A stretch of DNA of 64,000 nt from positions 36,382 through 100,381 of the forward strand of contig NZ_JALLIX010000024.1 of assembly GCF_023242365.1 (NCBI RefSeq), written 5' to 3'. The notes under the pieces were generated by a model. That model did not search any database. It had not been told where the DNA came from and saw only the letters and a program-made list of their open reading frames with translations. Below are positions 25,682 through 33,930 of the stretch, piece after piece (within the stretch, counting starts at the first letter, position 1; every line of letters starts with the position of its first letter). The translations under genes were made by a program, and so were the position numbers. The stretch comes from Pseudomonas sp. MWU13-2100 (GTDB lineage Bacteria; Pseudomonadota; Gammaproteobacteria; Pseudomonadales; Pseudomonadaceae).

Positions 25682-25824
25682 GGCAACCACCTCGCAAACG
25701 CATGTCATCGCATTGTTCCACAAAGGTTGTGAAAGCGGCAACGAGCCTGCCTAGCTTATGTGCACTCTTGTGAAAAGACCGTATTCTGGAGGCCTTTTTA
25801 CAGGCTTATCAGCGAGTAACCGCA

Positions 25825-26481
25825 ATGCGTCTGGCTTTATTCGACTTGGACAACACACTTTTGGGCGGCGACAGCGACCACGCCTGGGGCGATTACCTCT
25901 GCGAACGGGGCATTCTTGATCCGGTGGCCTATAAAACCCGCAACGATGAGTTCTACCAGGATTACCTGGCGGGCCGCCTGGACAACGCCGAATACCTGAA
26001 TTTCTGCCTGGAGATTCTCGGTCGCAGCGAGATGGCCCAATTGGACGAGTGGCATCGTGATTATATGCGCGACTGCATCGAGCCCATCGTGCTGCCCAAG
26101 GGCCTCGAACTGCTGGCCCAGCACCGCGACGCGGGCGACAAGCTGGTGATCATCACCGCCACCAACCGCTTTGTCACGGGACCGATTGCCGCGCGGCTGG
26201 GGGTCGAGACGCTGATCGCCACCGAGTGCGAGATGATCGACGGCCGCTACAGCGGGCGCAGTACCGATATTCCGTGCTTTCGCGAGGGCAAGGTGACGCG
26301 TTTGAATCGTTGGCTGGAAGAAACCGGGCATGGCCTGGAGGACAGCTATTTCTACAGCGACTCGATGAATGACCTGCCGCTGCTGGAGCAGGTGACCAAT
26401 CCGGTGGCGGTGGATCCCGACCCGAATCTGCGGGCGGAAGCCGAGAAGCGTGGGTGGCCGGTGATCAGTCTGCGTGGCTGA
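25825..26481 (+). CDS. HAD-IB phosphatase (SerB-like, candidate histidinol-phosphatase)
   Basis: A 218-residue HAD-superfamily subclass IB hydrolase. Motif I is FDLDNTLLGGDSD (nucleophile in DLDNT), motif II is VIITATNR, motif III Lys is in FREGKVTRLN, and motif IV is SDSMNDLPLL. It is divergent from rppH, the same arrangement as the P. aeruginosa gene reported as histidinol-phosphate phosphatase. That link rests on recalled literature and neighbourhood; phosphoserine phosphatase activity is the alternative. Hydrolase chemistry itself is clear from the motifs. Confidence 0.88.
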   Translation: MRLALFDLDNTLLGGDSDHAWGDYLCERGILDPVAYKTRNDEFYQDYLAGRLDNAEYLNFCLEILGRSEMAQLDEWHRDYMRDCIEPIVLPKGLELLAQHRDAGDKLVIITATNRFVTGPIAARLGVETLIATECEMIDGRYSGRSTDIPCFREGKVTRLNRWLEETGHGLEDSYFYSDSMNDLPLLEQVTNPVAVDPDPNLRAEAEKRGWPVISLRG

Positions 26482-26488
26482 TGGCCTC

Positions 26489-26711
26489 TTCGCGGGCAAG
26501 CTCCGCTCCCACATTGGATTTGTGACGGGCACAGAAAGTGCGTACGACTCAGGACCCGATGTGGGAGCGGAGCTTGCCCGCGAAGAAGGCGGCTCGGTGC
26601 CGGATCAGACGCTACTACAGGCTTGTGCCGTACACCGAAGGCACGTACGACTCAGGCCCAAATGTGGGAGCGGAGCTTGCCCGCGAAGAAGGCGGCTCGG
26701 TGCCGGATCAG
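26489..26711. repeat. REP array with 103-bp-spaced duplication
   Basis: One REP arm (ttcgcgggcaagctccgctc) faces two copies of its inverse. The segments 26541-26608 and 26644-26711 match over 68 bp with three mismatches, and the last 50 bp are identical. The second copy overlaps the stop codon (26708-26710) of the downstream DUF2269 gene. Confidence 0.9.
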
Positions 26712-27175
26712 GCCGGCTTGGCGACCATCAGGTAGAAAATCGCCATGAAAGACAGAAACGCCGGCCAACCCAGGACAAACCACCAGCGCATATAGGTCTC
26801 GGCCCGCATCGGCATCGCCGTGCCATCGCGCAAGGCCTGCTCGGCCATCCTGTGTACCCGGATCTGCAGCCAGACCACCGGCAGCCAGCAGATCCCCGCT
26901 AATACGAACAGACCCAAGCTCCACATCAGCCAGCTTTGCTGGATCGGCCAGCCCGCCAGGCGCATCAGCCCCAGCCCGCTCAAGGGCTGGAACACCGCCG
27001 TGGTGGCGGTAAAGGCCCAATCGGCGAACACCAGGTGCTTGAAGGTCACCGCGATTACCTCGACGCTACCCGTGCGCCAGGCGCGCCAGGCGTAATAGGC
27101 GGAACCAGCACCCAGACCGAAGAGAATGGTGGAAGACAGGATATGCAGGGTTTTCAGCAGCAGGTAAGCACTCAT
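26708..27175 (-). CDS. DUF2269 family integral membrane protein
   Basis: A 155-residue protein with four hydrophobic segments (starting LLLKTLHILSSTILFGLGAG). The pattern H-x(n)-G in the first helix and the GWPIQQSWLMWS segment are typical of DUF2269 proteins. The ATG at 27175 overlaps the stop of the SDR-DoxX gene by 4 bp. A paralogue of the same family lies at 28451-28879 on the other side of that gene. The function of the family is not known; a membrane redox or carrier role is only a guess. Confidence 0.85.
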   Translation of the reverse strand: MSAYLLLKTLHILSSTILFGLGAGSAYYAWRAWRTGSVEVIAVTFKHLVFADWAFTATTAVFQPLSGLGLMRLAGWPIQQSWLMWSLGLFVLAGICWLPVVWLQIRVHRMAEQALRDGTAMPMRAETYMRWWFVLGWPAFLSFMAIFYLMVAKPA

Positions 27176-28428
27176 CGACGCGGTTCGGTCCAAAGCAGCC
27201 ATAGGGTCGCCACCATCAACACCAGATTCTTGGCGACGGCGGCATAAGGGTCAAACCAGTAGTGCGGCAGCACCAGGCTGATAAACAGGGTGTAGACCCC
27301 CATCAACAGCAATTGCGCGCGGAACGCCCACTTGCGCGAGCGCCGGAACAGCATCCCCAGACCCAGCAGCCCGTCGCACAGCGACCCGGCGTAGACCGCG
27401 AACATCGCAGGCGTCCCGCTCACACCGGACTCGGCCATGATCCGCAGGCTCCAGTCATAGCCGGGCCCCAGGCAAACCGCCGCCGTGCCCAGCCAGATCA
27501 ACAACATCACCGCCAACAGCAACGGTCGCAGCGCCCATTGGGCACTCTGGCCGGCGTTCGGCCAGTCCAGCAGGCGAGCTGACAATGGCGCGACCCGGTA
27601 ACCACACACCGCGGCCAGCACCTCGGGGTCGGCGACATTGTCGCGTCGCGCCATGCGCAGGCTCTGGCGATTCAAGGCCCGCCAGCCCAGACGCTCGCCC
27701 AGCCAGGCACCGGCCCGCGACACGCTCCCCGGCGCCGTCACGTAACGCGCAGGGCCCCACCCCTGGGCCGCACGCAACTGATCGAGCACCTGGGCCAGGG
27801 TCAGCACTTGCGGCCCCACCAGCGGCAACACCTGGGAATGCGCCGGCCAATGCCGCAACAAAGCCAGCACCGCAGCGGACAGATCATCGATATGCAGCGG
27901 CTGCAGGCGGGCTTGCAGGTCCAGCAGGGGGATCAGCGGCCACGGCGACAGGCGCGCCAGCCAGGCACTGCTGGCCCCTCCAGGGCCTACCAGCAACGAG
28001 GGGCGCAGGACCACGGCCGGCACGCCGAGCGCCATCAGGTAATCGTCCGCCGCCGCCTTGCTCGCCAGAAATGGCACATCCGGCTGCTCGCCGGCACCCA
28101 GCGCGGAGATCTGCAGCACCCGCACCCCCTGGCGCGCGGCGAGGTCGAACAGCGCTCGAGTGCCCAGGTCCTGGGTCAGACGCAGCGCCTGCTCATCGAC
28201 ACTCAACACCCCCGCGGCGTTGATCAACAGGTCGATATCGTGGGGCAGGATGAAATGCTTGGCATCCACGGCCAACCGATCCAGGTCGAGCACCTGCCAT
28301 TCGACACCCGGCAACGAGCGAATGTGCTGCCCACGGCTGGTGGCGATCACTTCGTGACCCGTGGCACTCAACGCCGCCAGCAAATGGCGGCCGACAAAAC
28401 CCGTGCCCCCCACCAGAAGTACCTTCAT
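27172..28428 (-). CDS. SDR-type NAD(P)-binding protein fused to DoxX-like membrane domain
   Basis: A 418-residue two-part protein. Residues 1-290 form an extended or atypical short-chain dehydrogenase (VGGTGFVGRHLLAALSATGH nucleotide motif at 6-25). Residues about 295-418 hold four hydrophobic segments of the DoxX-like family (VMLLIWLGTAAVCLGPGYDW and following). It sits between two DUF2269 genes, coupled to the downstream one by an ATGA overlap and 22 bp after the upstream one. The cluster therefore looks like one membrane-bound unit. The substrate is unknown. Confidence 0.85.
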   Translation of the reverse strand: MKVLLVGGTGFVGRHLLAALSATGHEVIATSRGQHIRSLPGVEWQVLDLDRLAVDAKHFILPHDIDLLINAAGVLSVDEQALRLTQDLGTRALFDLAARQGVRVLQISALGAGEQPDVPFLASKAAADDYLMALGVPAVVLRPSLLVGPGGASSAWLARLSPWPLIPLLDLQARLQPLHIDDLSAAVLALLRHWPAHSQVLPLVGPQVLTLAQVLDQLRAAQGWGPARYVTAPGSVSRAGAWLGERLGWRALNRQSLRMARRDNVADPEVLAAVCGYRVAPLSARLLDWPNAGQSAQWALRPLLLAVMLLIWLGTAAVCLGPGYDWSLRIMAESGVSGTPAMFAVYAGSLCDGLLGLGMLFRRSRKWAFRAQLLLMGVYTLFISLVLPHYWFDPYAAVAKNLVLMVATLWLLWTEPRR

Positions 28429-28450
28429 GGCAGCTCCCCGGCCTGACGGT

Positions 28451-28879
28451 TTAAACCGGTTTCGCGCCCATCAGGCCCGCAATGGCGACAAAACAGACAG
28501 CCGTGAAAATGGCCAGGGCCAGCGTGAACCCCGGATGCCGCGCCGTTATCCCACGGCGCAGGCGATTGAGACGGACCACCAGCCACACCCAGCTCAAGGT
28601 ACCCAGGGTGTAGAGCACACTCGAACCCAGCAGCCAGGTCTGGCCCAACGGCCAACCGACCAGGTGTACCAACCACCAGCCACTGACCGGCAGCACGGCC
28701 AAGCATAGCGCCATCAGGGCCCAGACGAAGAACCAGGGGCGCTGCAAGGTGTGATTCTGGATGGTCACATCGCCAGCACGGCGTCCACGCCAAAGCCTGA
28801 TCGTCACCGCCAGCGCGCTACCAAGCAAAAGCACCGGTGCCACAGCGTGTAGCAGTTTCAAGGCAGTGAGCGTTTCCAT
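28451..28879 (-). CDS. DUF2269 family integral membrane protein (paralogue)
   Basis: A 142-residue protein with four hydrophobic segments (TALKLLHAVAPVLLLGSALA at the N-terminus, then VLPVSGWWLVHLVGWPLGQT). It shares family traits with the protein at 26708-27175: the first-helix His and the GWPxxQxWLL segment. It is the first gene of a three-gene set with the SDR-DoxX fusion. Its function is unknown. Confidence 0.82.
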   Translation of the reverse strand: METLTALKLLHAVAPVLLLGSALAVTIRLWRGRRAGDVTIQNHTLQRPWFFVWALMALCLAVLPVSGWWLVHLVGWPLGQTWLLGSSVLYTLGTLSWVWLVVRLNRLRRGITARHPGFTLALAIFTAVCFVAIAGLMGAKPV

Positions 28880-28948
28880 TTCATCGTTTCCTTGGTTTTA
28901 CGATCAACTTTCGAGCAACGATCAAGCAACAGAGCCGAATACAATCCT

Positions 28949-29032
28949 TGTAGGCGCTGGCTTGCCGGCGATGGAACCCCAGAGACTTGCATCGCCCTTG
29001 CGGGCCTCATCGCTGGCAAGCCAGCTCTTACA
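28949..29032. repeat. REP inverted pair
   Basis: Left arm tgtaggcgctggcttgccgg, right arm inverse catcgctggcaagccagctc...taca, spaced by about 38 bp. It separates ilvA from the DUF2269 cluster. Confidence 0.8.
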
Positions 29033-29094
29033 GGGTTTTGTAGCGCCCCCGGGAACCGGGCCTGTCCACCAGCTTAGCAGCCATCCGTCGCACT

Positions 29095-30609
29095 TCAGCC
29101 GAGGAACAACCGATACGCCGGGTTATCGCTTTCATCCCAATACGGGTAGCCGATTTCCGCCAGGGCCGCCGGCACCAGATGCCGTTCGTCCTCCGGCACC
29201 TGCAGGCCCGCGACCACCCGGCCATCAGCGGCGCCATGGTTGCGGTAATGGAACATCGAGATATTCCAGCGCCCGCCCAGCTTGTTGAGGAAATTGAACA
29301 ACGCCCCTGGACGCTCCGGGAACTCGAAGCGCAGCACTATCTCGTCGCTGACATGGGCCGCATGGCCACCGACCATATGACGGATATGCAGCTTGGCCAG
29401 TTCATTGTCGGTCAGGTCGAGCACCGGGAAGCCCTGGGCGGTCAGGCTATCGATCAGGACACTACGCGGGTCGCTATCTGGATGGGTCTGCACACCGACG
29501 AAAATATGCGCTTCGCGGCCGGTGTGATAACGGTAATTGAATTCGGTGATCTGGCGCTTGCCGATGGCCTCGCAGAACGCCTTGAAACTGCCTGGCTGCT
29601 CCGGAATGGTCACCGCGATAATGGCTTCGCGCCCTTCGCCCAGCTCGGCACGCTCGGCGACATGACGCAGGCGGTCGAAGTTGACGTTGGCGCCGGAGTC
29701 GATGGCCACCAGGGTCTGCCCGGTGATCTTGCGCGACTCGACGTACTTCTTGATCCCCGCCACGCCCAGGGCGCCGGCCGGCTCGGTGATCGAGCGGGTA
29801 TCGTCGTAGATATCCTTGATCGCGGCGCAGATCTCGTCGGTACTGACGGTGATCACCTCGTCGACGTAGTCCTTGCAGATATCGAAGGTGTGCTGGCCGA
29901 TCTGCGCCACGGCCACGCCGTCGGCGAACAGCCCCACGGAAGGCAATATCACGCGCTCGCCGGCGGCCATGGCCTGTTGCAGGCAGTTGGAGTCATCCGG
30001 CTCGACGCCGATCACCTTGATCTCCGGCCGCAGGTACTTCACATAGGCCGCGATCCCGGAAATCAAGCCGCCGCCACCGACCGGAACGAAGATCGCATCC
30101 AATGGCCCCGGATGCTGGCGCAGAATCTCCATTGCCACGGTGCCCTGCCCGGCAATGGTGTGCGGATCATCGTAGGGGTGGATGTAGACGTAGCCTTTTT
30201 CCTCGACCAGCCGCAGCGAATGGGCCAGGGCTTCGGCGAAGGAATCGCCATGCAACACCACTTTGCCGCCTCGGGAGCGAACGCCTTCGATCTTGATTTC
30301 CGGTGTGGTCTTGGGCATCACGATAGTGGCCTTGACCCCCAGCACCTTGGCCGCCAGGGCCAGGCCCTGGGCATGGTTGCCCGCCGAAGCCGTGACCACG
30401 CCACGGGCGCGCTCGACGTCGCTGAGCTGGGTCAGCTTGTTGTAGGCACCGCGAATCTTGAAGGAAAACACCGGCTGCAGGTCTTCGCGCTTGAGCCAGA
30501 CCTGGTTGCCCAGCCGCTCGGAGAGCTGGCGAGCGGTCTGCAACGGGGTTTCCACGGCAACGTCGTAGACGCGCGAGGTGAGGATCTTCTTGACGTACTG
30601 TTCAAGCAT
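29095..30609 (-). CDS. ilvA: Threonine ammonia-lyase, biosynthetic
   Basis: A 504-residue PLP enzyme that makes 2-oxobutanoate from threonine for isoleucine synthesis. The PLP lysine is in PVFSFKIRGAYNKL near residue 57, the phosphate loop is PVGGGGLISG, and two ACT-like regulatory repeats fill residues about 330-504. The ATG at 30609 (MLEQYVKK) is the family start; the longer open frame overlaps the rpiA promoter region. It is divergent from rpiA, as in P. aeruginosa. Feedback inhibition by isoleucine is expected from the ACT domains. Confidence 0.96.
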   Translation of the reverse strand: MLEQYVKKILTSRVYDVAVETPLQTARQLSERLGNQVWLKREDLQPVFSFKIRGAYNKLTQLSDVERARGVVTASAGNHAQGLALAAKVLGVKATIVMPKTTPEIKIEGVRSRGGKVVLHGDSFAEALAHSLRLVEEKGYVYIHPYDDPHTIAGQGTVAMEILRQHPGPLDAIFVPVGGGGLISGIAAYVKYLRPEIKVIGVEPDDSNCLQQAMAAGERVILPSVGLFADGVAVAQIGQHTFDICKDYVDEVITVSTDEICAAIKDIYDDTRSITEPAGALGVAGIKKYVESRKITGQTLVAIDSGANVNFDRLRHVAERAELGEGREAIIAVTIPEQPGSFKAFCEAIGKRQITEFNYRYHTGREAHIFVGVQTHPDSDPRSVLIDSLTAQGFPVLDLTDNELAKLHIRHMVGGHAAHVSDEIVLRFEFPERPGALFNFLNKLGGRWNISMFHYRNHGAADGRVVAGLQVPEDERHLVPAALAEIGYPYWDESDNPAYRLFLG

Positions 30610-30745
30610 CGGAAGGCATCGCTGGCGGGTGTGGACAGGGACCGAGGAGTCTAACCCAGCGCTTGCGGCAACGACCACAGGGTTGCTGAGGTTTATTGCC
30701 CGGGCCTGCGGCCAAACGGACAATGACCTTCCCCGCCCCGGCGCT

Positions 30746-30751
30746 TATAAT
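30746..30751 (+). promoter_or_regulatory. -10 element of rpiA promoter
   Basis: A perfect TATAAT 41 bp before the rpiA ATG. With 17-bp spacing the -35 would be ATGACC (30723-30728), a partial match. It lies in the ilvA-rpiA divergent gap. Confidence 0.55.
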
Positions 30752-30792
30752 GCCGGCCTTTCGCACATCCCCTGCCCGCTTTCGGAGCCCGC

Positions 30793-31464
30793 ATGACCCA
30801 GGATCAACTCAAACAGGCCGTGGCCCAAGCCGCTGTCGACTTCATCCTTCCCAAGCTCGACGACAAAAGCGTCATCGGCGTGGGCACCGGCTCCACCGCC
30901 AACTGCTTTATCGACGCCCTGGCACAACACAAGGGTGCCTTCGACGGCGCGGTCGCCAGCTCCGAAGCCACCGCCGCGCGCCTCAAGGGCCACGGGATTC
31001 CGGTCTATGAACTGAACACCGTCAGCGACCTGGAGTTCTACATCGACGGCGCCGACGAAAGCGACGCACACCTGAACCTGATCAAGGGCGGCGGCGCGGC
31101 CCTGACCCGCGAGAAGATCGTCGCGGCCGTGGCCAAGACCTTTATCTGCATCGCCGACGGCAGCAAGCTGGTTCCGGTGCTCGGCGCTTTCCCGCTGCCG
31201 GTCGAAGTGATCCCGATGGCTCGCAGCCATGTGGCGCGCCAGTTGGTGAAACTGGGGGGCGATCCGGTTTACCGCGAAGGCGTGTTGACCGATAACGGCA
31301 ACATCATCCTGGATGTGCACAATCTGCGGATCACCAACCCGGTGGAGCTGGAAAGCCAGATCAATGCGATTGTCGGCGTGGTCACCAACGGCCTGTTCGC
31401 GGCGCGCCCGGCGGACCTGCTGCTGCTGGGCACCAGCGAAGGCGTGAAGACCCTCAAGGCCTGA
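30793..31464 (+). CDS. rpiA: Ribose-5-phosphate isomerase A
   Basis: A 223-residue RpiA that interconverts ribose-5-phosphate and ribulose-5-phosphate in the pentose phosphate pathway. It has the phosphate-binding GVGTGSTANCFIDAL, the catalytic YIDGADESD (Asp/Glu) and KGGGAALTREKI (Lys) motifs, and a C-terminal LLLLGTSEGVKTL. The length matches the family. It is divergent from ilvA. Confidence 0.97.
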   Translation: MTQDQLKQAVAQAAVDFILPKLDDKSVIGVGTGSTANCFIDALAQHKGAFDGAVASSEATAARLKGHGIPVYELNTVSDLEFYIDGADESDAHLNLIKGGGAALTREKIVAAVAKTFICIADGSKLVPVLGAFPLPVEVIPMARSHVARQLVKLGGDPVYREGVLTDNGNIILDVHNLRITNPVELESQINAIVGVVTNGLFAARPADLLLLGTSEGVKTLKA

Positions 31465-31506
31465 TGCAGGCCCGGCCGCCTACAGTGGCCGGGCTTGACA
31501 CCCTAC

Positions 31507-31589
31507 TGTGGGAGCCGGCTTGCCGGCGATGGCGTCGGTGAGAGCAACGCCAGGCTTGCCGGCCTTTCGCTGGCAAGCCAGCCCCCACA
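31507..31589. repeat. REP inverted pair
   Basis: Left arm tgtgggagccggcttgccgg, right arm inverse ctggcaagccagcccccaca, spaced by about 42 bp, in the gap between convergent rpiA and the FAA-hydrolase gene. Confidence 0.8.
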
Positions 31590-31630
31590 GAAGAAGACCG
31601 CGTCGTTCCTGCAGAAGAAAGTCGCCGTGA

Positions 31631-32296
31631 TTAACGGACACTGCTGCTGAAGCTGCTGGCGCCCGGCAATTCCAGTACCAGTTCATCCCCGGCATTCAGC
31701 GGGCCGACGCCCACCGGCGTACCGGTCAGGATCACATCGCCGGCCTGCAACGAGAAACACGCGGCCATGTACTGGATCATCGGCACGATCGGATTGAGCA
31801 TGTCGCTGCTGATCCCGTCCTGGCGAACCTGGCCGTTGATGGTCAGGCGGATACCGATCTTGGTCAGGTCCGGAAAACTGCTGCCGACCACGAACGGCGA
31901 CAGCACGCAGGCACCGTCGAACGACTTGGCGACTTCCCAGGGCAAGCCCTTGCTCTTGAGCTCGGACTGCTTGTCGCGCAGGGTCAGGTCCAACGCCGGA
32001 GCAAATCCGGAAATGGCATCCAGCACCTCTTCGACACTCGGCTTGTTGGACAACGGCTTGCCGATCAACACCGCAATCTCGGCCTCGTAATGCACCGAAC
32101 CACGGTCCGCGGGAATACTGAAACCGCCCTCGATCGGCACCACGCAACTGCCCGGCTTGATAAACAACAGCGGCTCGGTCGGCACCGGATTGTCCAGTTC
32201 CTTGGCGTGTTCGGCGTAATTACGGCCGATGCACACCACCTTGCCGAGAGGAAAGTGAATGCGGGTACCGTCGACATACTGGTGCTGATAGCTCAT
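31631..32296 (-). CDS. Fumarylacetoacetate hydrolase family protein
   Basis: A 221-residue FAH-fold enzyme. The metal-binding acids lie in SVHYEAEIAVLIGKPL (two Glu) and the later FDGACVLSPF region. The GRNYAEHAKEL start and TGTPVGVGPL end are typical of the small FAH group (acylpyruvase, oxaloacetate decarboxylase and isomerase-like enzymes). It lies 37 bp downstream of D2HGDH on the same strand, so it may share its transcript. The natural substrate is not determinable here; oxaloacetate tautomerase or acylpyruvase are options. Confidence 0.88.
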   Translation of the reverse strand: MSYQHQYVDGTRIHFPLGKVVCIGRNYAEHAKELDNPVPTEPLLFIKPGSCVVPIEGGFSIPADRGSVHYEAEIAVLIGKPLSNKPSVEEVLDAISGFAPALDLTLRDKQSELKSKGLPWEVAKSFDGACVLSPFVVGSSFPDLTKIGIRLTINGQVRQDGISSDMLNPIVPMIQYMAACFSLQAGDVILTGTPVGVGPLNAGDELVLELPGASSFSSSVR

Positions 32297-32333
32297 TACC
32301 GACTCCTGGTCTTTGTTATCAGTGACTTCAGGC

Positions 32334-33728
32334 TCAAACCGCGAAGATCTTGCCCGGGTTCATGATCCCGTTCGGATCGAATACCGCCTTGATCGCCTTC
32401 ATGTATTCAATTTCAACCGGGGAACGGCTGTAGGTCAGGTAGTCACGCTTGGTCATGCCCACGCCGTGTTCGGCGGAGATCGAACCGTTGTACTTCTCGA
32501 CGGTTTCGAACACCCACTTGTTGACGGTAGCGCACTTGGCAAAGAATTCGTCCTTGCTCAGGTTTTCCGGCTTGAGGATGTTCAGGTGCAGGTTGCCGTC
32601 GCCGATGTGACCGAACCAGACAATTTCGAAGTCCGGGTAGTATTCGCCGACGATGGCATCGATTTCCTTGAGGAACGCCGGCACTTTCGACACGGTGACC
32701 GAAATGTCGTTTTTGTACGGCGTCCAGTGGGAAATGGTCTCGGAGATGTACTCGCGCAGCTTCCAGAGGTTCTGCAACTGGGTTTCGCTCTGGCTCATGA
32801 CGCCGTCCAGCACCCAGCCCTGCTCGACACAGTGCTCGAAGGTTTCCAGGGCATGGTTGGCCACTTCTTCAGTGGTCGCCTCGAACTCCAGCAGTGCGTA
32901 GAACGGGCAGTCGGTTTCGAACGGTGCTGGCACGTCGCCACGAGCGAGGACCTTGGCCAGGGCCTTGTCGGAGAAGAATTCGAAAGCGGTCAGGTCCAGC
33001 TTGCCCTGGAACGCATGCAGCACCGGCATGATCGAGTCGAAATCCGGGGTGCCGAGGACCATGCAGGTCAGGTTCTTCGGCGCGCGATCCAGGCGCATGG
33101 TGGCCTCGACCACAAACCCCAGGGTGCCCTCGGCGCCAATGAACAGCTGGCGCAGGTCGTAGCCGGTGGCGTTCTTGATCAGGTCCTTGTTCAGTTCCAG
33201 CACATCCCCCTTGCCGGTCACCACCTTCATGCCGGCCACCCAGTTGCGGGTCATGCCGTAGCGAATCACCTTGATCCCGCCGGCATTGGTGCCGATATTG
33301 CCGCCAATCTGGCTGGAACCGGCCGAGGCGAAGTCCACCGGGTAGTACAGGCCCTTTTCCTCGGCCACATTCTGCAAGTGCTCGGTGACCACGCCCGGCT
33401 GGCAGACGGCGGTACGGTCGGTCAGGTTGATGTCCAGCACCTGGTTCATATAGTCGAAGGACACCACCACTTCACCGTTGGCCGCCACCGCCGCGGCGGA
33501 CAGCCCGGTACGCCCGCCCGATGGCACCAGCGCGACCTGGTGCTGGTTGGCCCAGCGCACGATGGCCTGGACCTGCTCGGTGGTCTTCGGGAACACGATG
33601 GCCGTCGGCGCGGGGGCGAAATGCTTGGTCCAATCCTTCCCGTAAGCATTCAGGGAGTCAGCATCGGTCAGGACCTTACCAGGCTCAACCAGGGTCTTCA
33701 GCTCATCAATCAGGGCAGGATGGGTCAT
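32334..33728 (-). CDS. FAD-binding D-2-hydroxyglutarate dehydrogenase
   Basis: A 464-residue FAD/PCMH oxidase of the D-2-hydroxyglutarate or glycolate (GlcD) type. The FAD-binding part has PSGGRTGLSAAAV and SSQIGGNIGTNAGGIKVIRY, and the C-terminal part has GHIGDGNLHLNI and ISAEHGVGMTKRDYL with the metal-binding His residues. The ATG at 33728 (MTHPALIDELKTL) is the family start. It is divergent from serA. In Pseudomonas this enzyme oxidises the D-2-hydroxyglutarate that SerA forms from 2-oxoglutarate, which pulls serine synthesis forward. That link is known for the family and fits the gene pair. Confidence 0.92.
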   Translation of the reverse strand: MTHPALIDELKTLVEPGKVLTDADSLNAYGKDWTKHFAPAPTAIVFPKTTEQVQAIVRWANQHQVALVPSGGRTGLSAAAVAANGEVVVSFDYMNQVLDINLTDRTAVCQPGVVTEHLQNVAEEKGLYYPVDFASAGSSQIGGNIGTNAGGIKVIRYGMTRNWVAGMKVVTGKGDVLELNKDLIKNATGYDLRQLFIGAEGTLGFVVEATMRLDRAPKNLTCMVLGTPDFDSIMPVLHAFQGKLDLTAFEFFSDKALAKVLARGDVPAPFETDCPFYALLEFEATTEEVANHALETFEHCVEQGWVLDGVMSQSETQLQNLWKLREYISETISHWTPYKNDISVTVSKVPAFLKEIDAIVGEYYPDFEIVWFGHIGDGNLHLNILKPENLSKDEFFAKCATVNKWVFETVEKYNGSISAEHGVGMTKRDYLTYSRSPVEIEYMKAIKAVFDPNGIMNPGKIFAV

Positions 33729-33802
33729 CGACAGAACTCTCGAACAATTCATGGTCATCCTGAGGACGCTTCACGTCGCAGAATGAGTGTTTGCGGGTCG
33801 CA

Positions 33803-33814
33803 TATGCTAGCATA
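33803..33814. promoter_or_regulatory. 12-bp palindrome in the D2HGDH-serA divergent gap
   Basis: tatgctagcata is a perfect palindrome 75 bp before the D2HGDH start and 117 bp before the serA start. It could be an operator shared by both promoters; no regulator can be named. Confidence 0.35.
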
Positions 33815-33930
33815 CGCCCCCCGCAGAAGCGTGCTATCAGGCCGATCTGCGGTGCCGGCGATCACGCCGCGCGGTCAGCTCAAGCTGTCCATTTCCCTGC
33901 CATTTTTCTCCGGGACACAGGTTTACGCAG

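Noticed and set aside
23438..25732. Long open frame (764 codons) antisense to ptsP
   Set aside because: It is a shadow on the opposite strand of a gene with clear GAF and enzyme I motifs.
26489..26711. Possible CRISPR array
   Set aside because: Only two direct copies plus one inverted arm of a REP sequence; no regular spacers and no cas genes nearby.
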